From: CAVQCX01 sp963711095
GTDB taxonomy: Bacteria > Pseudomonadota > Gammaproteobacteria > Chromatiales > Chromatiaceae
Length of the DNA stretch: 64,000 nucleotides
Assembly (NCBI GenBank): GCA_963711095.1
Contig: CAVQCX010000038.1
Coordinates: forward strand, 62,001 to 126,000
Reading direction: 5' to 3'
How positions within the stretch are numbered: the stretch's first letter is position 1; the number at the start of each line of letters is the position of its first letter. Positions 54,475 to 64,000 of the stretch are shown in pieces. The notes below the pieces were generated by a model. That model was not told the DNA's origin. It saw only the letters and a list, made by a program, of their open reading frames with translations, and ran no database searches. The translations under genes were made by a program, and so were the position numbers.

Positions 54475-55401
54475 ATGCCTGTCGCCTTCATATCCCACGC
54501 TGACTGCCTGATCCACGATCTGGGGCCGGACCATCCTGAATGTCCCGCCCGCTTGCATGCCATCAATGACCGTCTCATCGCCTCGGGCCTCGAGCTCGCC
54601 CTCAGACAATACGATGCGCCCCTGGTGGACCGGGTACTGCTGGAGCGCGTCCACGATCCGGCCTACGTGGCGCGCATCCTCGATGAGCTGCCCGAGGAAG
54701 GCCACATCTGGCTCGATGTGGATACCGCGGTCAGCCGCGCGGGGGTCTGCTCGGCCCTGCACGCCGCGGGCGCGGCGGTGCTCGGCGTGGATCTGGTGCT
54801 GGGCGGCGCGGTGCGGGTGGCCTTCTGCGCCGTGCGCCCGCCCGGCCACCATGCCGGACGCTCCAGCTCAGGCGGCTTTTGCATCTTCAACAATGTGGCG
54901 ATCGGCGCCACCCACGCGCTTGAGGCGCACGGGCTCGCGCGCATCGCCGTCGTCGACTTCGACGCGCACCATGGCAATGGTACCGAGGAGATCTTTGCCG
55001 ATGAGCCGCGGCTGCTGCTGTGCTCGAGCTTCGAGCATCCCTTCTATCCGTTCTGCGGTGCTGATACCCGCAGCGATCACATCATCAACGTGACCCTGGA
55101 TGGCGGCGTCACCGGAACGGTGTTCCGGGAGCGCGTGACCGAGCACTGGTTTCCGGCCCTGGAGCGGTTCGCCCCGGAGCTGGTGCTGGTGTCGGCCGGA
55201 TTCGACGCCCACGCCGAGGACGACATGAGTCACTTGCGGCTGCGCGAGCCCGACTACCGCTGGGTGACCGAGCAGATCAAGAGCGTCGCCGAGCGCCACG
55301 CCCAGGGCCGCATCGTCTCGATCCTCGAGGGTGGGTATGCACTCTCGGCGCTCGGCCGTTCCGCAGCCGCCCATATCGACGCCCTGATCGGGGGCTGGTA
55401 A
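54475..55401 (+). CDS. Histone deacetylase family protein
   Basis: The 308-residue class II HDAC / acetoin-utilisation-like protein has intact catalytic motifs: RPPGHHAGRSSSGGFCIFNN, VVDFDAHHGNGTEEIF, SAGFDAHAEDDMSHL and ILEGGY. The zinc ligands (DxH and the later D) and the His pair are present. Bacterial members deacetylate small amides, polyamines or protein lysines; the substrate cannot be read from sequence. It starts 67 nt from the divergent Pat-like gene. Confidence 0.92.
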   Translation: MPVAFISHADCLIHDLGPDHPECPARLHAINDRLIASGLELALRQYDAPLVDRVLLERVHDPAYVARILDELPEEGHIWLDVDTAVSRAGVCSALHAAGAAVLGVDLVLGGAVRVAFCAVRPPGHHAGRSSSGGFCIFNNVAIGATHALEAHGLARIAVVDFDAHHGNGTEEIFADEPRLLLCSSFEHPFYPFCGADTRSDHIINVTLDGGVTGTVFRERVTEHWFPALERFAPELVLVSAGFDAHAEDDMSHLRLREPDYRWVTEQIKSVAERHAQGRIVSILEGGYALSALGRSAAAHIDALIGGW

Positions 55402-55511
55402 GGTCCAGGCGAGGGCGCGCGGCTAGGTGGCCCATCCCCTGGCCGATGGGCCGCAAGGGTGGACGGGTATCGCCGGGGCGGGTCGGGTCCCATGGAGCGG
55501 GTGCCGCGGCG

Positions 55512-55829
55512 TCAGCGATCGATGTGCACCGCGACCCAGATGCAGTGGGGCTCGCTGGAGGTGGCGAGCACCCTGTGGGGGGTCCTCGCGGGAATCAGCA
55601 AGCTGTCGCCGGGCCCGAGCTCCAGCGCCTGGCCCGCCAGATCAAGACGGGCCTTGCCCTGCAGCAGCAGGACCCATTCGTCCGTGTCCTGGCAGTATTC
55701 GAGCGGCTCTGGACGATCCGAGCTCACGATCTGCTCGATCAGCAGGTTGTGGCGGCGTAGCAGCTCCCGGAAATGCTCGCCGGCGGCGGGTGGGGCCCCT
55801 TCCAGCAGGTTGTGGACCGCGGCGGTCAC
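55512..55829 (-). CDS. Cupin-domain protein
   Basis: The 105-residue single cupin has EHFRELLRRHNLLIEQIVSS at the N-terminal side, then YCQDTDEWVLLLQGKARLDL and LGPGDSLLIPARTPHRVLAT. These carry a reduced set of the metal-binding His/Glu positions. Similar small cupins are annotated as possible sensors or isomerases; no substrate is evident. It is convergent with the deacetylase gene. Confidence 0.85.
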   Translation of the reverse strand: MTAAVHNLLEGAPPAAGEHFRELLRRHNLLIEQIVSSDRPEPLEYCQDTDEWVLLLQGKARLDLAGQALELGPGDSLLIPARTPHRVLATSSEPHCIWVAVHIDR

Positions 55830-55868
55830 CAGGGGTGTTTCGGGCGTAGGCTTGCGCCCCCCCGGTCC

Positions 55869-56249
55869 CTACCTCTGCGACTCGGGCTCGGCCGAGGGCT
55901 CGGGCTGGCACGGGAAGGCGTTCTCGAGGGTGCGGAACACCTCCGCGATGGCCGGGCTGCGTCGCGCGTCCGGGTACTTGGTCATCCGCTCCTTGAACAG
56001 ACCCACGATCTCCTGGACCCCGACCGTACCTGTCGGGCAGAACCGGGGCTCTATGCCTGGGACACCTTTGCGCATCTGCTCATAGGTGAAAGCCGCCTGG
56101 GTGAAGCCGGCGAAATAGGCTTCGCACGCCGGCTTGCCGGACACGCAGTCGTTGAGCAGGATCTCGGCCGTAAGGCCGGCTGCGGGACTCTGCCCTGCCA
56201 GGACCAACAGGGCGGCGGAGACCAACCATCGGAGTGCTTTTCTGGCCAT
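55869..56249 (-). CDS. Rap1a/Tai-like exported protein
   Basis: The 126-residue precursor has a signal peptide (LRWLVSAALLVLAGQSPAAG). The mature part has the family layout LLNDCVSGKPACEAYFAGFT, RFCPTGTVGVQEIVGLFKER and AEVFRTLENAFPCQ, with four Cys likely forming disulfides. Rap1a was described as an immunity protein against a type VI effector in Serratia, but many family members have no effector nearby. None is seen here. ATG 56249 begins the signal peptide. Confidence 0.72.
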   Translation of the reverse strand: MARKALRWLVSAALLVLAGQSPAAGLTAEILLNDCVSGKPACEAYFAGFTQAAFTYEQMRKGVPGIEPRFCPTGTVGVQEIVGLFKERMTKYPDARRSPAIAEVFRTLENAFPCQPEPSAEPESQR

Positions 56250-56294
56250 GGGCGATTCACGTCGGGTTGTAGCGGGGGCAGCGCGCATCGGGCC

Positions 56295-56789
56295 TCAGGT
56301 CTCGTGACCCGGCTCGAATTCTCTTACGAAATGCTCCAGCTGGACGACGTCGTCCAAGAACTGGCGCAGCTTGTCGCAGTTGGTCACGGATCTCATCTTC
56401 TGGACCTCGTGCTCGAACTTACCGCTCATCCACAGCCGGACGATATCTTCCTTTTCGCCGCGCTCGAGCCCCAGGACCTGGCGGATCAGGGAGGCATTGC
56501 CGTGCTGGGCGGCCACTTTGCCCAGGTGCGCCGACAGCTGGCCCTGTACCTGTAGCTCCAGCTCCGCCCTGAGGAAGGCGATATCGACCTCGGCTATCCG
56601 GTCCGGGATCTTACCGGCATCGACCAGCGTGCGATGCGGGTAGAAGGCATTGGCCGACCCGGACACAAACAGGAAGTACTCTCCGTACCACCGATAGGTT
56701 CCCTGCTTGCCCACCGCAAACACCACCAGCGGGAGCCCGACTCCGCTCATGTAGCGGCCACGCTCGACCCACCATTTTTCTACCAGCAT
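56295..56789 (-). CDS. Hypothetical soluble protein (164 aa)
   Basis: The protein starts at ATG 56789 (MLVEKWWVERGRYMSGVGLP) with a strong AGGAGAG ribosome-binding site. It contains a beta-rich start (QGTYRWYGEYFLFVSGSANA) and a helical second half (FLRAELELQVQGQLSAHLGK; DDVVQLEHFVREFEPGHET). I recognise no family. The frame stays open upstream into the tRNA gene, which is why the internal ATG with its RBS is chosen. It is followed 45 nt later by the Rap1a-like gene. Confidence 0.65.
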   Translation of the reverse strand: MLVEKWWVERGRYMSGVGLPLVVFAVGKQGTYRWYGEYFLFVSGSANAFYPHRTLVDAGKIPDRIAEVDIAFLRAELELQVQGQLSAHLGKVAAQHGNASLIRQVLGLERGEKEDIVRLWMSGKFEHEVQKMRSVTNCDKLRQFLDDVVQLEHFVREFEPGHET

Positions 56790-56980
56790 TCGCGTGTCTC
56801 TCCTCTGTTCGGCATCGAATGGGTCTCGCTTCGGGAAGCTGTCGGCACATCTGCCAGCTCGCGCCGGCACGACCCGGGCGCACTTGCACATATCCCAGTC
56901 ATATTGACCAAGGAGCGGCGCCCGCGCAACTGCCGCGTCGTTGTGGTGCGGGTAGCGGCGGCCGACTGGCGTGCTCGGAT

Positions 56981-57056
56981 TGGTGGGCCCTGCAGGGGTC
57001 GAACCTGCAACCAAGGGATTATGAGTCCCCTGCTCTGACCATTGAGCTAAGGGCCC
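56981..57056 (-). tRNA. tRNA with CAT anticodon, probably tRNA-Ile2
   Basis: The 76-nt minus-strand gene ends in encoded CCA. Acceptor GGGCCCT/AGGGCCC pairs perfectly, the D arm is GCTC..GAGC, the anticodon stem-loop is GGGGA CTCATAA TCCCT, and the T arm is GCAGG TTCGACC CCTGC. Anticodon CAT could be Met or Ile2. The acceptor and overall sequence resemble E. coli ileX rather than elongator tRNA-Met, so C34 is probably changed to lysidine by TilS to read AUA codons. Confidence 0.9.
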
Positions 57057-57384
57057 GAGTTTTACCGCAGTCTGTCCTAGACGTCCATGGCGCGGTCCCG
57101 CGCGCGTGCTGGGGGACCTGCCCAGCCCTCCCTGGCCGGGTGTTTGGCCCGCTGCGCTCGGACGAGCGGTCGGGCCTGACCCATGGAGCTAAGGACCCGT
57201 TGTGCGTCTCGGTGGCGGCAACCGTCCCCTGTGCCAAGGCCAGATCGGCTCGCTGCGTGCTTGCGTGGGACGAGCAGCCCGGTGTCTCGATGCGCTTTGC
57301 GGCCGGGCCGGAGACGATACCAGAAATGGAGCAAGGGGCAACGCAGTCGCTGCCCCCCCCTCGTCGGCACACAGCCGAGCCCGG

Positions 57385-59222
<1,838 letters not shown>

Positions 59223-59325
59223 TGCTAGGCCTTGAGCGAAAAGTGGATGCGCCGCTGTGACCCAGGCGCGAAAAGATAACCGCTAACTATAGCATCGCTT
59301 CAGCGAGCCTGCGAGAGCGCGCACC

Positions 59326-61059
59326 TTAACGACGCGGGTCCCGGGCTGCCAGCAGGCTCTGCAGCCGCCGCTTCTCGCTGCTGTCCAGGGGGCTGCTCCG
59401 CGCCTTGGTGAGCAACCGCTCGGTCTCCTGCTCGCAACATTGCCGCTCCAGCCTCTCCAGGGCGTCGCGCAGCTCCTGCTCGCGCCGACTCTCGTCGCCG
59501 GGCAGCTCCAGCTGTAGCAGCTTCCTCAGATACGGCTCCTGGGCTGTGCCGCGCCAACGCTCGATCACCATGCCTGTGTTTAGGTTAGGCTCGCCTTGGA
59601 GCAAATCAAGCAGATCCGAGAGCAGGGCGATACCCTCCCCCTCCAGTGCGTGCCAGCTCCGTGGCAGGCCGGGGACCCGTGCCAGCTCGGGGTAGCGCAG
59701 CAATAGCGCAACCGCCAGGCGGACCGGCGTGAGCGGGCGCTGCAGCCGCCGCTTCGGGGGAGGCGCACGCCTCGCGCCGGGGCGCGAGCCACGGAGTTGG
59801 ACACGTCCGCCGCCTTCAAGTTCTAGCTGTTTGCGCAGCTCCTCGCGAAGTGCCTCCGAGGGCACGCGGGAGATGAGCGCGGAGGCGGCCTCGACGAAAC
59901 GGGCGCGCCCGTCCGGACTGGCGATGTCGGCCTTCTCCCGCAGCGCGTCGAACAGCAGGCGCGACAGGGGCAGTGCGCCCCTGACGCGCTCCTCGAACGC
60001 CTCGCGCCCTTCCTGGCGCACCAGGGTATCCGGGTCTTCGCCTTCGGGCAGGAATAGGAAGCGCAGCTCGCGACCCTCGCGCAACTGAACGAGCGCGGTG
60101 TCCAGGGCCTTCCAGGCCGCGTCGCGGCCCGCCCGGTCCCCGTCGAAGCAGAACACCACCTGGGCGGTGGTGCGAAACAGCCGGTCCAGGTGCTCGGCGG
60201 TGGTGGCGGTGCCCAGGGTGGCGACAGCGTAGCGGATGCCGTACTGGGCGAGGGCGAGCACGTCCATGTAGCCCTCAACCACCAGCAGGCGGGGGATCTC
60301 GCGAAGCGCCGAGCGCGCCTCGTACAGCCCGTAAAGCTCCCGGCCCTTGTGGAACAGCGGGGTCTCGGGCGAGTTGAGGTACTTGGGCTTGGCGTCCCCT
60401 AGCACCCGGCCGCCGAAACCGATGATCCGACCACGACGATCCCGGATCGGAAACATGATGCGGTCACGGAAGCGGTCGTATGGGGTGCCCCGCTCGCCGT
60501 CGATCAGCATGCCGCTGGTGCGCAGGCGCTCGAGCGGTGCGCCGGTCCCCCCCAGGCTTCCCGTCAGACCGTCCCAGCCCGGTGGGGCATAGCCGACGCC
60601 GTACTCGGCGGCGATCTCCCCGCTCAGACCGCGTCCTTTGAGGTAGGCAACCGCGCGGCTGGCCTCGGGGTGACGGCGCAGCTGCTCGGTGTAATAGCGG
60701 GCGACCTGCTCGAGGGTCTGGAACAGCGGCGCGAGGTCTTCGCCGGGAGCGGCGGCAGCCTCGCGGGGCACCTCCATGCCCGCCAGGTGTGCCAGCTCCT
60801 GGACCGCCTCGACGAACTCCATGCGGTCGTATTCCATCAGGAACCCGATCGCCGAGCCGTGGGCGCCGCAGCCGAAGCAGTGGTAGAACTGCTTGCCCGG
60901 GCTGACCGTGAAGGACGGGGTCTTCTCGTCGTGGAAGGGACAGAGCGCCTGATATTCCTTGCCGGCCCGCTTCAGGGGTATGCGCTTGCCCACCACGTCG
61001 ACAATGTCGATGTGCTCGAGGAGCCGATCGGTGAATTCGGGGGGGATGTGCCCGGCCAT
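59326..61059 (-). CDS. dnaG: DNA primase DnaG
   Basis: DnaG makes RNA primers at the replication fork. The 577-residue protein has the CHC2 zinc ribbon (YQALCPFHDEKTPSFTVSPG, then FYHCFGCGAHGSAIGF), the RNA polymerase domain (GRIIGFGGRVLGDAKPKYLN), the toprim motifs (RLLVVEGYMDVLALAQYG; FCFDGDRAGRDAAWKALDTA) and a C-terminal DnaB-binding helical domain. Gene order rpsU-yqeY-dnaG-rpoD is the extended macromolecular-synthesis operon. Confidence 0.96.
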   Translation of the reverse strand: MAGHIPPEFTDRLLEHIDIVDVVGKRIPLKRAGKEYQALCPFHDEKTPSFTVSPGKQFYHCFGCGAHGSAIGFLMEYDRMEFVEAVQELAHLAGMEVPREAAAAPGEDLAPLFQTLEQVARYYTEQLRRHPEASRAVAYLKGRGLSGEIAAEYGVGYAPPGWDGLTGSLGGTGAPLERLRTSGMLIDGERGTPYDRFRDRIMFPIRDRRGRIIGFGGRVLGDAKPKYLNSPETPLFHKGRELYGLYEARSALREIPRLLVVEGYMDVLALAQYGIRYAVATLGTATTAEHLDRLFRTTAQVVFCFDGDRAGRDAAWKALDTALVQLREGRELRFLFLPEGEDPDTLVRQEGREAFEERVRGALPLSRLLFDALREKADIASPDGRARFVEAASALISRVPSEALREELRKQLELEGGGRVQLRGSRPGARRAPPPKRRLQRPLTPVRLAVALLLRYPELARVPGLPRSWHALEGEGIALLSDLLDLLQGEPNLNTGMVIERWRGTAQEPYLRKLLQLELPGDESRREQELRDALERLERQCCEQETERLLTKARSSPLDSSEKRRLQSLLAARDPRR

Positions 61060-61120
61060 GGCCGAGAAGCCTAGCAGGCGCGGCCAGGCCGGGGTAGGGC
61101 GCCGAGCGAAGCGGCCGGAT

Positions 61121-61564
61121 TCAGCCGCCGAGCCGCTGTTTGACCAGGGCGCTGACGGCGCCGATGTCTGCTCGGCCCTGCAGCCGGGGCTTGAGCAGCC
61201 CCATCACCTTGCCCATGTCCCGTACCGAGACCGCGTCGGTGGCGGCGATCGCCTCGGCCACCGCGGCGCCGATCTCGGCCTGGCTCAGGGCCTGGGGGAG
61301 GTACTCCTGGATCAGCGCGATCTCGTAGGACTCCTGCTCGACGAGGTCGTCGCGGGCCGCCTTTTCGTAGTGGGCGATGGACTCGCGGCGCTGCTTGACC
61401 ATCTTGTCCAGCACCGCAAGCACCTGGCTGTCGTCGAGCTCGATGCGCTCGTCGACCTCGCGCTGCTTGATCGCAGCGGTGACCAGCCTTAACGCGCCGA
61501 CGCGGCGCTTGTCGCCGGCCTTCATGGCCGTCTTCACTGCGTCCTGGATACGTGCCTTGAGCAT
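61121..61564 (-). CDS. GatB/YqeY domain-containing protein
   Basis: The 147-residue protein starts MLKARIQDAVKTAMKAGDKR and contains ALRLVTAAIKQREVDERIEL, YEIALIQEYLPQALSQAEIG and GKVMGLLKPRLQGRADIGAV, the full YqeY pattern. It shares a helical domain with the GatB tail that binds tRNA. It lies between rpsU and dnaG, as in many proteobacteria. Confidence 0.93.
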   Translation of the reverse strand: MLKARIQDAVKTAMKAGDKRRVGALRLVTAAIKQREVDERIELDDSQVLAVLDKMVKQRRESIAHYEKAARDDLVEQESYEIALIQEYLPQALSQAEIGAAVAEAIAATDAVSVRDMGKVMGLLKPRLQGRADIGAVSALVKQRLGG

Positions 61565-61589
61565 GCGCCGGGCCCGGGCCGAAGGGGGC

Positions 61590-61805
61590 TCAGTAGAGGC
61601 GTTCCCAGCGCCGGTTGTCCCGTTGCAACTTCTTCTGCCAGCGTTTGACCGCTGCGGCGGCCTTGCGCTTGCGCTCGGTGGTCGGCTTCTCGTAATGCTC
61701 GCGGCTACGCACTTCGGCGAGCACGCCGGCCTTCTCGCAGGAGCGCTTGAAGCGGCGCAGGGCGACCTCGAACGGCTCATTCTCCTTGACTCGAACGCTG
61801 GGCAT
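61590..61805 (-). CDS. rpsU: 30S ribosomal protein S21
   Basis: The 71-residue basic protein starts MPSVRVKENEPFEVALRRFK, then CEKAGVLAEVRSREHYEKPT and a Lys/Arg-rich tail. S21 joins the 30S platform near the anti-Shine-Dalgarno region. It is the first gene of the rpsU-yqeY-dnaG-rpoD group, divergent from tsaD. Confidence 0.97.
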   Translation of the reverse strand: MPSVRVKENEPFEVALRRFKRSCEKAGVLAEVRSREHYEKPTTERKRKAAAAVKRWQKKLQRDNRRWERLY

Positions 61806-61856
61806 CGGGACCTCTGATAGTTGCCAAAACCGGCGGGGCCGGGCTAAAGGCGCAAA

Positions 61857-61884
61857 ATTCTACTGCCTGGGCGGGCGTTTGCAA
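61857..61884 (-). promoter_or_regulatory. Sigma-70 promoter of rpsU operon
   Basis: On the minus strand, -35 TTGCAA (61879-61884) and -10 TAGAAT (61857-61862) are separated by 16 nt and lie about 52 nt upstream of the rpsU start. Confidence 0.55.
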
Positions 61885-61947
61885 AGTCCGAAATGCCGGC
61901 GCATGGTCTTTGACCGACTCGCCCGGGTGCCGCATCATCCCCCGATC

Positions 61948-62986
61948 ATGCGCGTTCTCGGCATAGAGACCTCCTGCGACGAGACCGGTGTTGCCGTCTA
62001 TGACAGCGACCTCGGGCTCGGGGCGCACGTCGTCTACAGCCAGGTGGCCCTGCATGGCGAATACGGCGGGGTGGTCCCGGAGCTCGCTTCCCGTGACCAT
62101 GTGCGCAAGCTCTTGCCGTTGATCCGGCAGGTGCTCGCCGAGGCCGGGCCCGGCAGCGTGCCGGCTCGATGGGGTGGCCTACACCGCGGGGCCGGGTTTG
62201 ATCGGCGCTCTGCTGGTCGGAGCGGCTGTGGGGCGCTCGCTGGCCTGGGCCTGGGGGGTCCCGGCCCTGGGCGTGCATCACATGGAGGGCCACCTGCTGG
62301 CGCCAATGCTCGAGCCGGACCCGCCGGTGTTCCCCTTTGTCGCCCTGCTGGTCTCGGGCGGGCACACCCAGCTGGTCGAGGTCGCCGGGGTGGGGCGCTA
62401 CCGGATGCTGGGAGAGTCCCTGGACGATGCCGCCGGGGAGGCCTTCGACAAGACCGCCAAGCTGCTCGGGCTGCCCTATCCGGGCGGTCCGGCGCTGGCC
62501 CGCCTGGCCGAGCGGGGTGATCCCGGGCGGTTCTCGTTTCCGCGGCCGATGGTGGACCGACCGGGCCTGGACTTCAGCTTCAGCGGGCTCAAGACCTTCG
62601 CCCTGACGACCATGAAACAGGCCCTGGGTGACGAAGGCGCGCAGGAGCAGACCCGCGCGGATATCGCCCGGGCGTTCGAGGATGCGGTGGTTGATACGCT
62701 GGCGATCAAGTGCCGGCGTGCGGTGCTCCAGACCGGTGCCCGCACCCTGGTGCTGGCGGGGGGCGTGAGCGCCAACCGGCGGCTGCGCGTGCGGATCGCC
62801 GAGACCATGGCCCAGGCTGGCGTTCGGGCCTGTTACCCCCGCCCGGAATTCTGTACCGATAACGGCGCCATGATCGCCTACGCGGGCTGGCAGCGGCTAA
62901 GGGCCGGCCAGCACGACGGTCTCGGATTCGGGGCCGTGCCGCGCTGGTCCATGACCGATCTGGCGCCGCTCGGCGGCGACCTCTGA
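61948..62986 (+). CDS. tsaD: tRNA N6-adenosine threonylcarbamoyltransferase TsaD (one apparent frameshift)
   Basis: TsaD transfers threonylcarbamoyl to A37 of ANN-decoding tRNAs. The start MRVLGIETSCDETGVAVYDS and GEYGGVVPELASRDHVRKLL are in one frame. After about 62163 the frame shifts, and LDGVAYTAGPGLIGALLVGA, the metal motif HHMEGHLLAP, LLVSGGHTQLVEVAG, DDAAGEAFDKTAKLLGLPYP and TLVLAGGVSANRRLR follow. Only a base or two are affected and no domain is missing, so a sequencing indel is likely in this essential gene. Confidence 0.92.
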
Positions 62987-63021
62987 GCGCGCCGGCGCCG
63001 ACCCGGCCCGTCGGGGGCGGA

Positions 63022-63624
63022 TCACTCCGGGCCCTGCTCCTCCGAGATCTTTCCCTCCGACCCCTTGAGAAGGTGCCGGATGTTGCTGCGGTGGCGCCAG
63101 AACAGCATGCTGCTGATCAGCACCTGCGCGGCGATCAGCGCCGGGGCCGGCCAGAACAGCCAGACAATGAGCGGGGCCAGGGCCATGGATATCAGCGCCG
63201 ATAGCGAGGAAATGTTCAGCACCCGGGCAGCGAACAGCCAGATGGCGGCCACCGAGAGCCCGATCTGCCAGCTCAGGCCGAGCTGCACCCCGAGGGCCGT
63301 GGCGACCCCTTTGCCACCCCGGAAGCCGAAGAACACGGGATACAGGTGGCCCAGGAACGCCGCGATCCCGGTGGCGGCAAGCACCGCTACACCGGCATCC
63401 AGCAGGTGGGCGGCCAGCATCGGCAGCACGCCTTTGAGGCAGTCGCCGACCAGGGTGACGGCCGCCGCCTTGCGGCCGCCGATGCGCAGCACATTGGTCG
63501 CACCGGGGTTGTTCGAGCCCAGGGTCCGGGGGTCGGGCAGTCCCATCAGGCGGCACACCAGAATGGCGCTGGAGATGGAGCCCAGCAGATAGGCTCCGAC
63601 GATCAGGGCGACAGCGGGCAGCAT
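63022..63624 (-). CDS. plsY: Acyl-phosphate glycerol-3-phosphate acyltransferase PlsY
   Basis: PlsY makes lysophosphatidate for phospholipid synthesis. The 200-residue membrane protein has about five helices and the three family motifs: YLLGSISSAILVCRLMGLPD with GSNNPGATNVLRIGGRKAA, GHLYPVFFGFRGGKGVATAL, and a C-terminal basic loop. It is divergent from folB and convergent with tsaD, the common arrangement. Confidence 0.96.
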   Translation of the reverse strand: MLPAVALIVGAYLLGSISSAILVCRLMGLPDPRTLGSNNPGATNVLRIGGRKAAAVTLVGDCLKGVLPMLAAHLLDAGVAVLAATGIAAFLGHLYPVFFGFRGGKGVATALGVQLGLSWQIGLSVAAIWLFAARVLNISSLSALISMALAPLIVWLFWPAPALIAAQVLISSMLFWRHRSNIRHLLKGSEGKISEEQGPE

Positions 63625-63772
63625 TTCTATCTGGTGGGTCCGGGCAGACGACAGCCGGCATTGTCGGTGCGGGGCCGGGCCCGGTCAACGGGACGGCGCT
63701 CTCGCGGCCGGGTTTTGCCGGTTGTCCGGCTGCTTTACCATGTCGCGAGCCCGCAGCGCCGCCGGAGCCTCT

Positions 63773-64000
63773 ATGGACATCGTATTCCTGCGTGAACTTC
63801 GTATCGACACCGTGATCGGCATCTACGGCTGGGAGCGCCGCATCACCCAGACCCTGGTCCTGGACCTGGAGATGAGCGCGGATATCGCCGCCGCGGCCGC
63901 CACCGATCGGATCGAGGACACGCTCGACTACAAGGCGGTGGCCAAGCGGCTGATCCAGTTCGTCTCCGAGAGCCGCTTTCAGCTGGTGGAGACGCTGGCC
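63773..64000 (+). CDS. folB: Dihydroneopterin aldolase FolB (partial, cut by window end)
   Basis: The 76 codons present encode MDIVFLRELRIDTVIGIYGW, ERRITQTLVLDLEMSADI and DTLDYKAVAKRLIQFV, the N-terminal two-thirds of the roughly 118-residue enzyme of folate synthesis, including the active-site region up to LVETLA. The gene continues past position 64000. Confidence 0.94.
   Translation, partial: MDIVFLRELRIDTVIGIYGWERRITQTLVLDLEMSADIAAAAATDRIEDTLDYKAVAKRLIQFVSESRFQLVETLA

Noticed and set aside
56790..57014. N-terminal extension of the 164-aa protein into the tRNA gene
   Set aside because: It would translate through tRNA sequence; an internal ATG with a strong RBS explains the gene.
56981..57056. 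Call as elongator tRNA-Met
   Set aside because: The acceptor stem and body match the Ile2 (ileX) pattern better, though CAT alone cannot decide.

Overview
The window comes from a GC-rich gammaproteobacterium. Every recognisable core gene matches that class: rpsT, murJ, the ribF-ileS-lspA block, ampD-ampE, a complete general secretion (type II) operon, and the rpoD-dnaG-yqeY-rpsU / tsaD-plsY-folB block. Gene content is compatible with a Chromatiales-like lineage, but that placement is inference. No phage, CRISPR array or rRNA operon is visible. One tRNA gene (anticodon CAT, probably tRNA-Ile2) is present.

Layout. 1-12.9 kb: rpsT on the minus strand, murJ, an array of palindromic REP/BIME elements, ribF-ileS-lspA, then a long minus-strand run that in transcription order reads DUF1538-DUF1538-PII-CBS-(small ORF)-ampD-ampE-cobC-like-btuF-like. 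13-18.2 kb: a DUF1631 protein, an FKBP-type isomerase and nadC on the plus strand, and a minus-strand EgtB-like protein that lacks the usual iron ligands. 18.3-29.7 kb: gspC to gspN, a compact type II secretion operon with many overlapping stops and starts. 29.7-32.9 kb: a second REP-type cluster, then cbpM, cbpA and a Ycf46-like AAA ATPase. 32.9-41.4 kb: an accessory and decaying zone. It holds an orphan membrane protein, a MITE-like element, a second inverted-repeat element, an IS4-family transposase relic, a LysR regulator, and a minus-strand redox/antiporter module (cNMP-Grx-TrxR-like flavoprotein, UBP zinc finger, DsbA-NhaA fusion remnant). 41.4-51.3 kb: phoU, gnd, a HugZ-like / DUF3050 cluster, a lipoprotein, a hybrid histidine kinase with an overlapping response regulator, and exbB-exbD-tonB. 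51.3-57 kb: a composite pseudogene, a Pat-like acyl-CoA synthetase/GNAT protein divergent from a histone-deacetylase-family protein, a cupin, a Rap1a/Tai-like exported protein, a hypothetical protein and the tRNA. 57.4-64 kb: the macromolecular synthesis block, with folB cut by the window end.

Sequence quality matters here. ileS, gspC, gspE, rpoD and tsaD are each split between reading frames, although conserved protein sequence continues across every break. Several of these genes are essential, so single-base indel errors in the assembly are more likely than true pseudogenes. I annotate them as full-length genes carrying apparent frameshifts. By contrast, the NhaA, SafE/NtrC and transposase fragments have lost whole conserved segments and look like real decay.

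Most interesting for follow-up: the DUF1538 pair with its own PII and CBS proteins; the cNMP/Grx/TrxR-like + UBP + DsbA-NhaA module; the iron-ligand-less EgtB-like protein; the Pat-like / deacetylase-like pair; and two REP subfamilies whose stems differ by a compensatory base-pair change.
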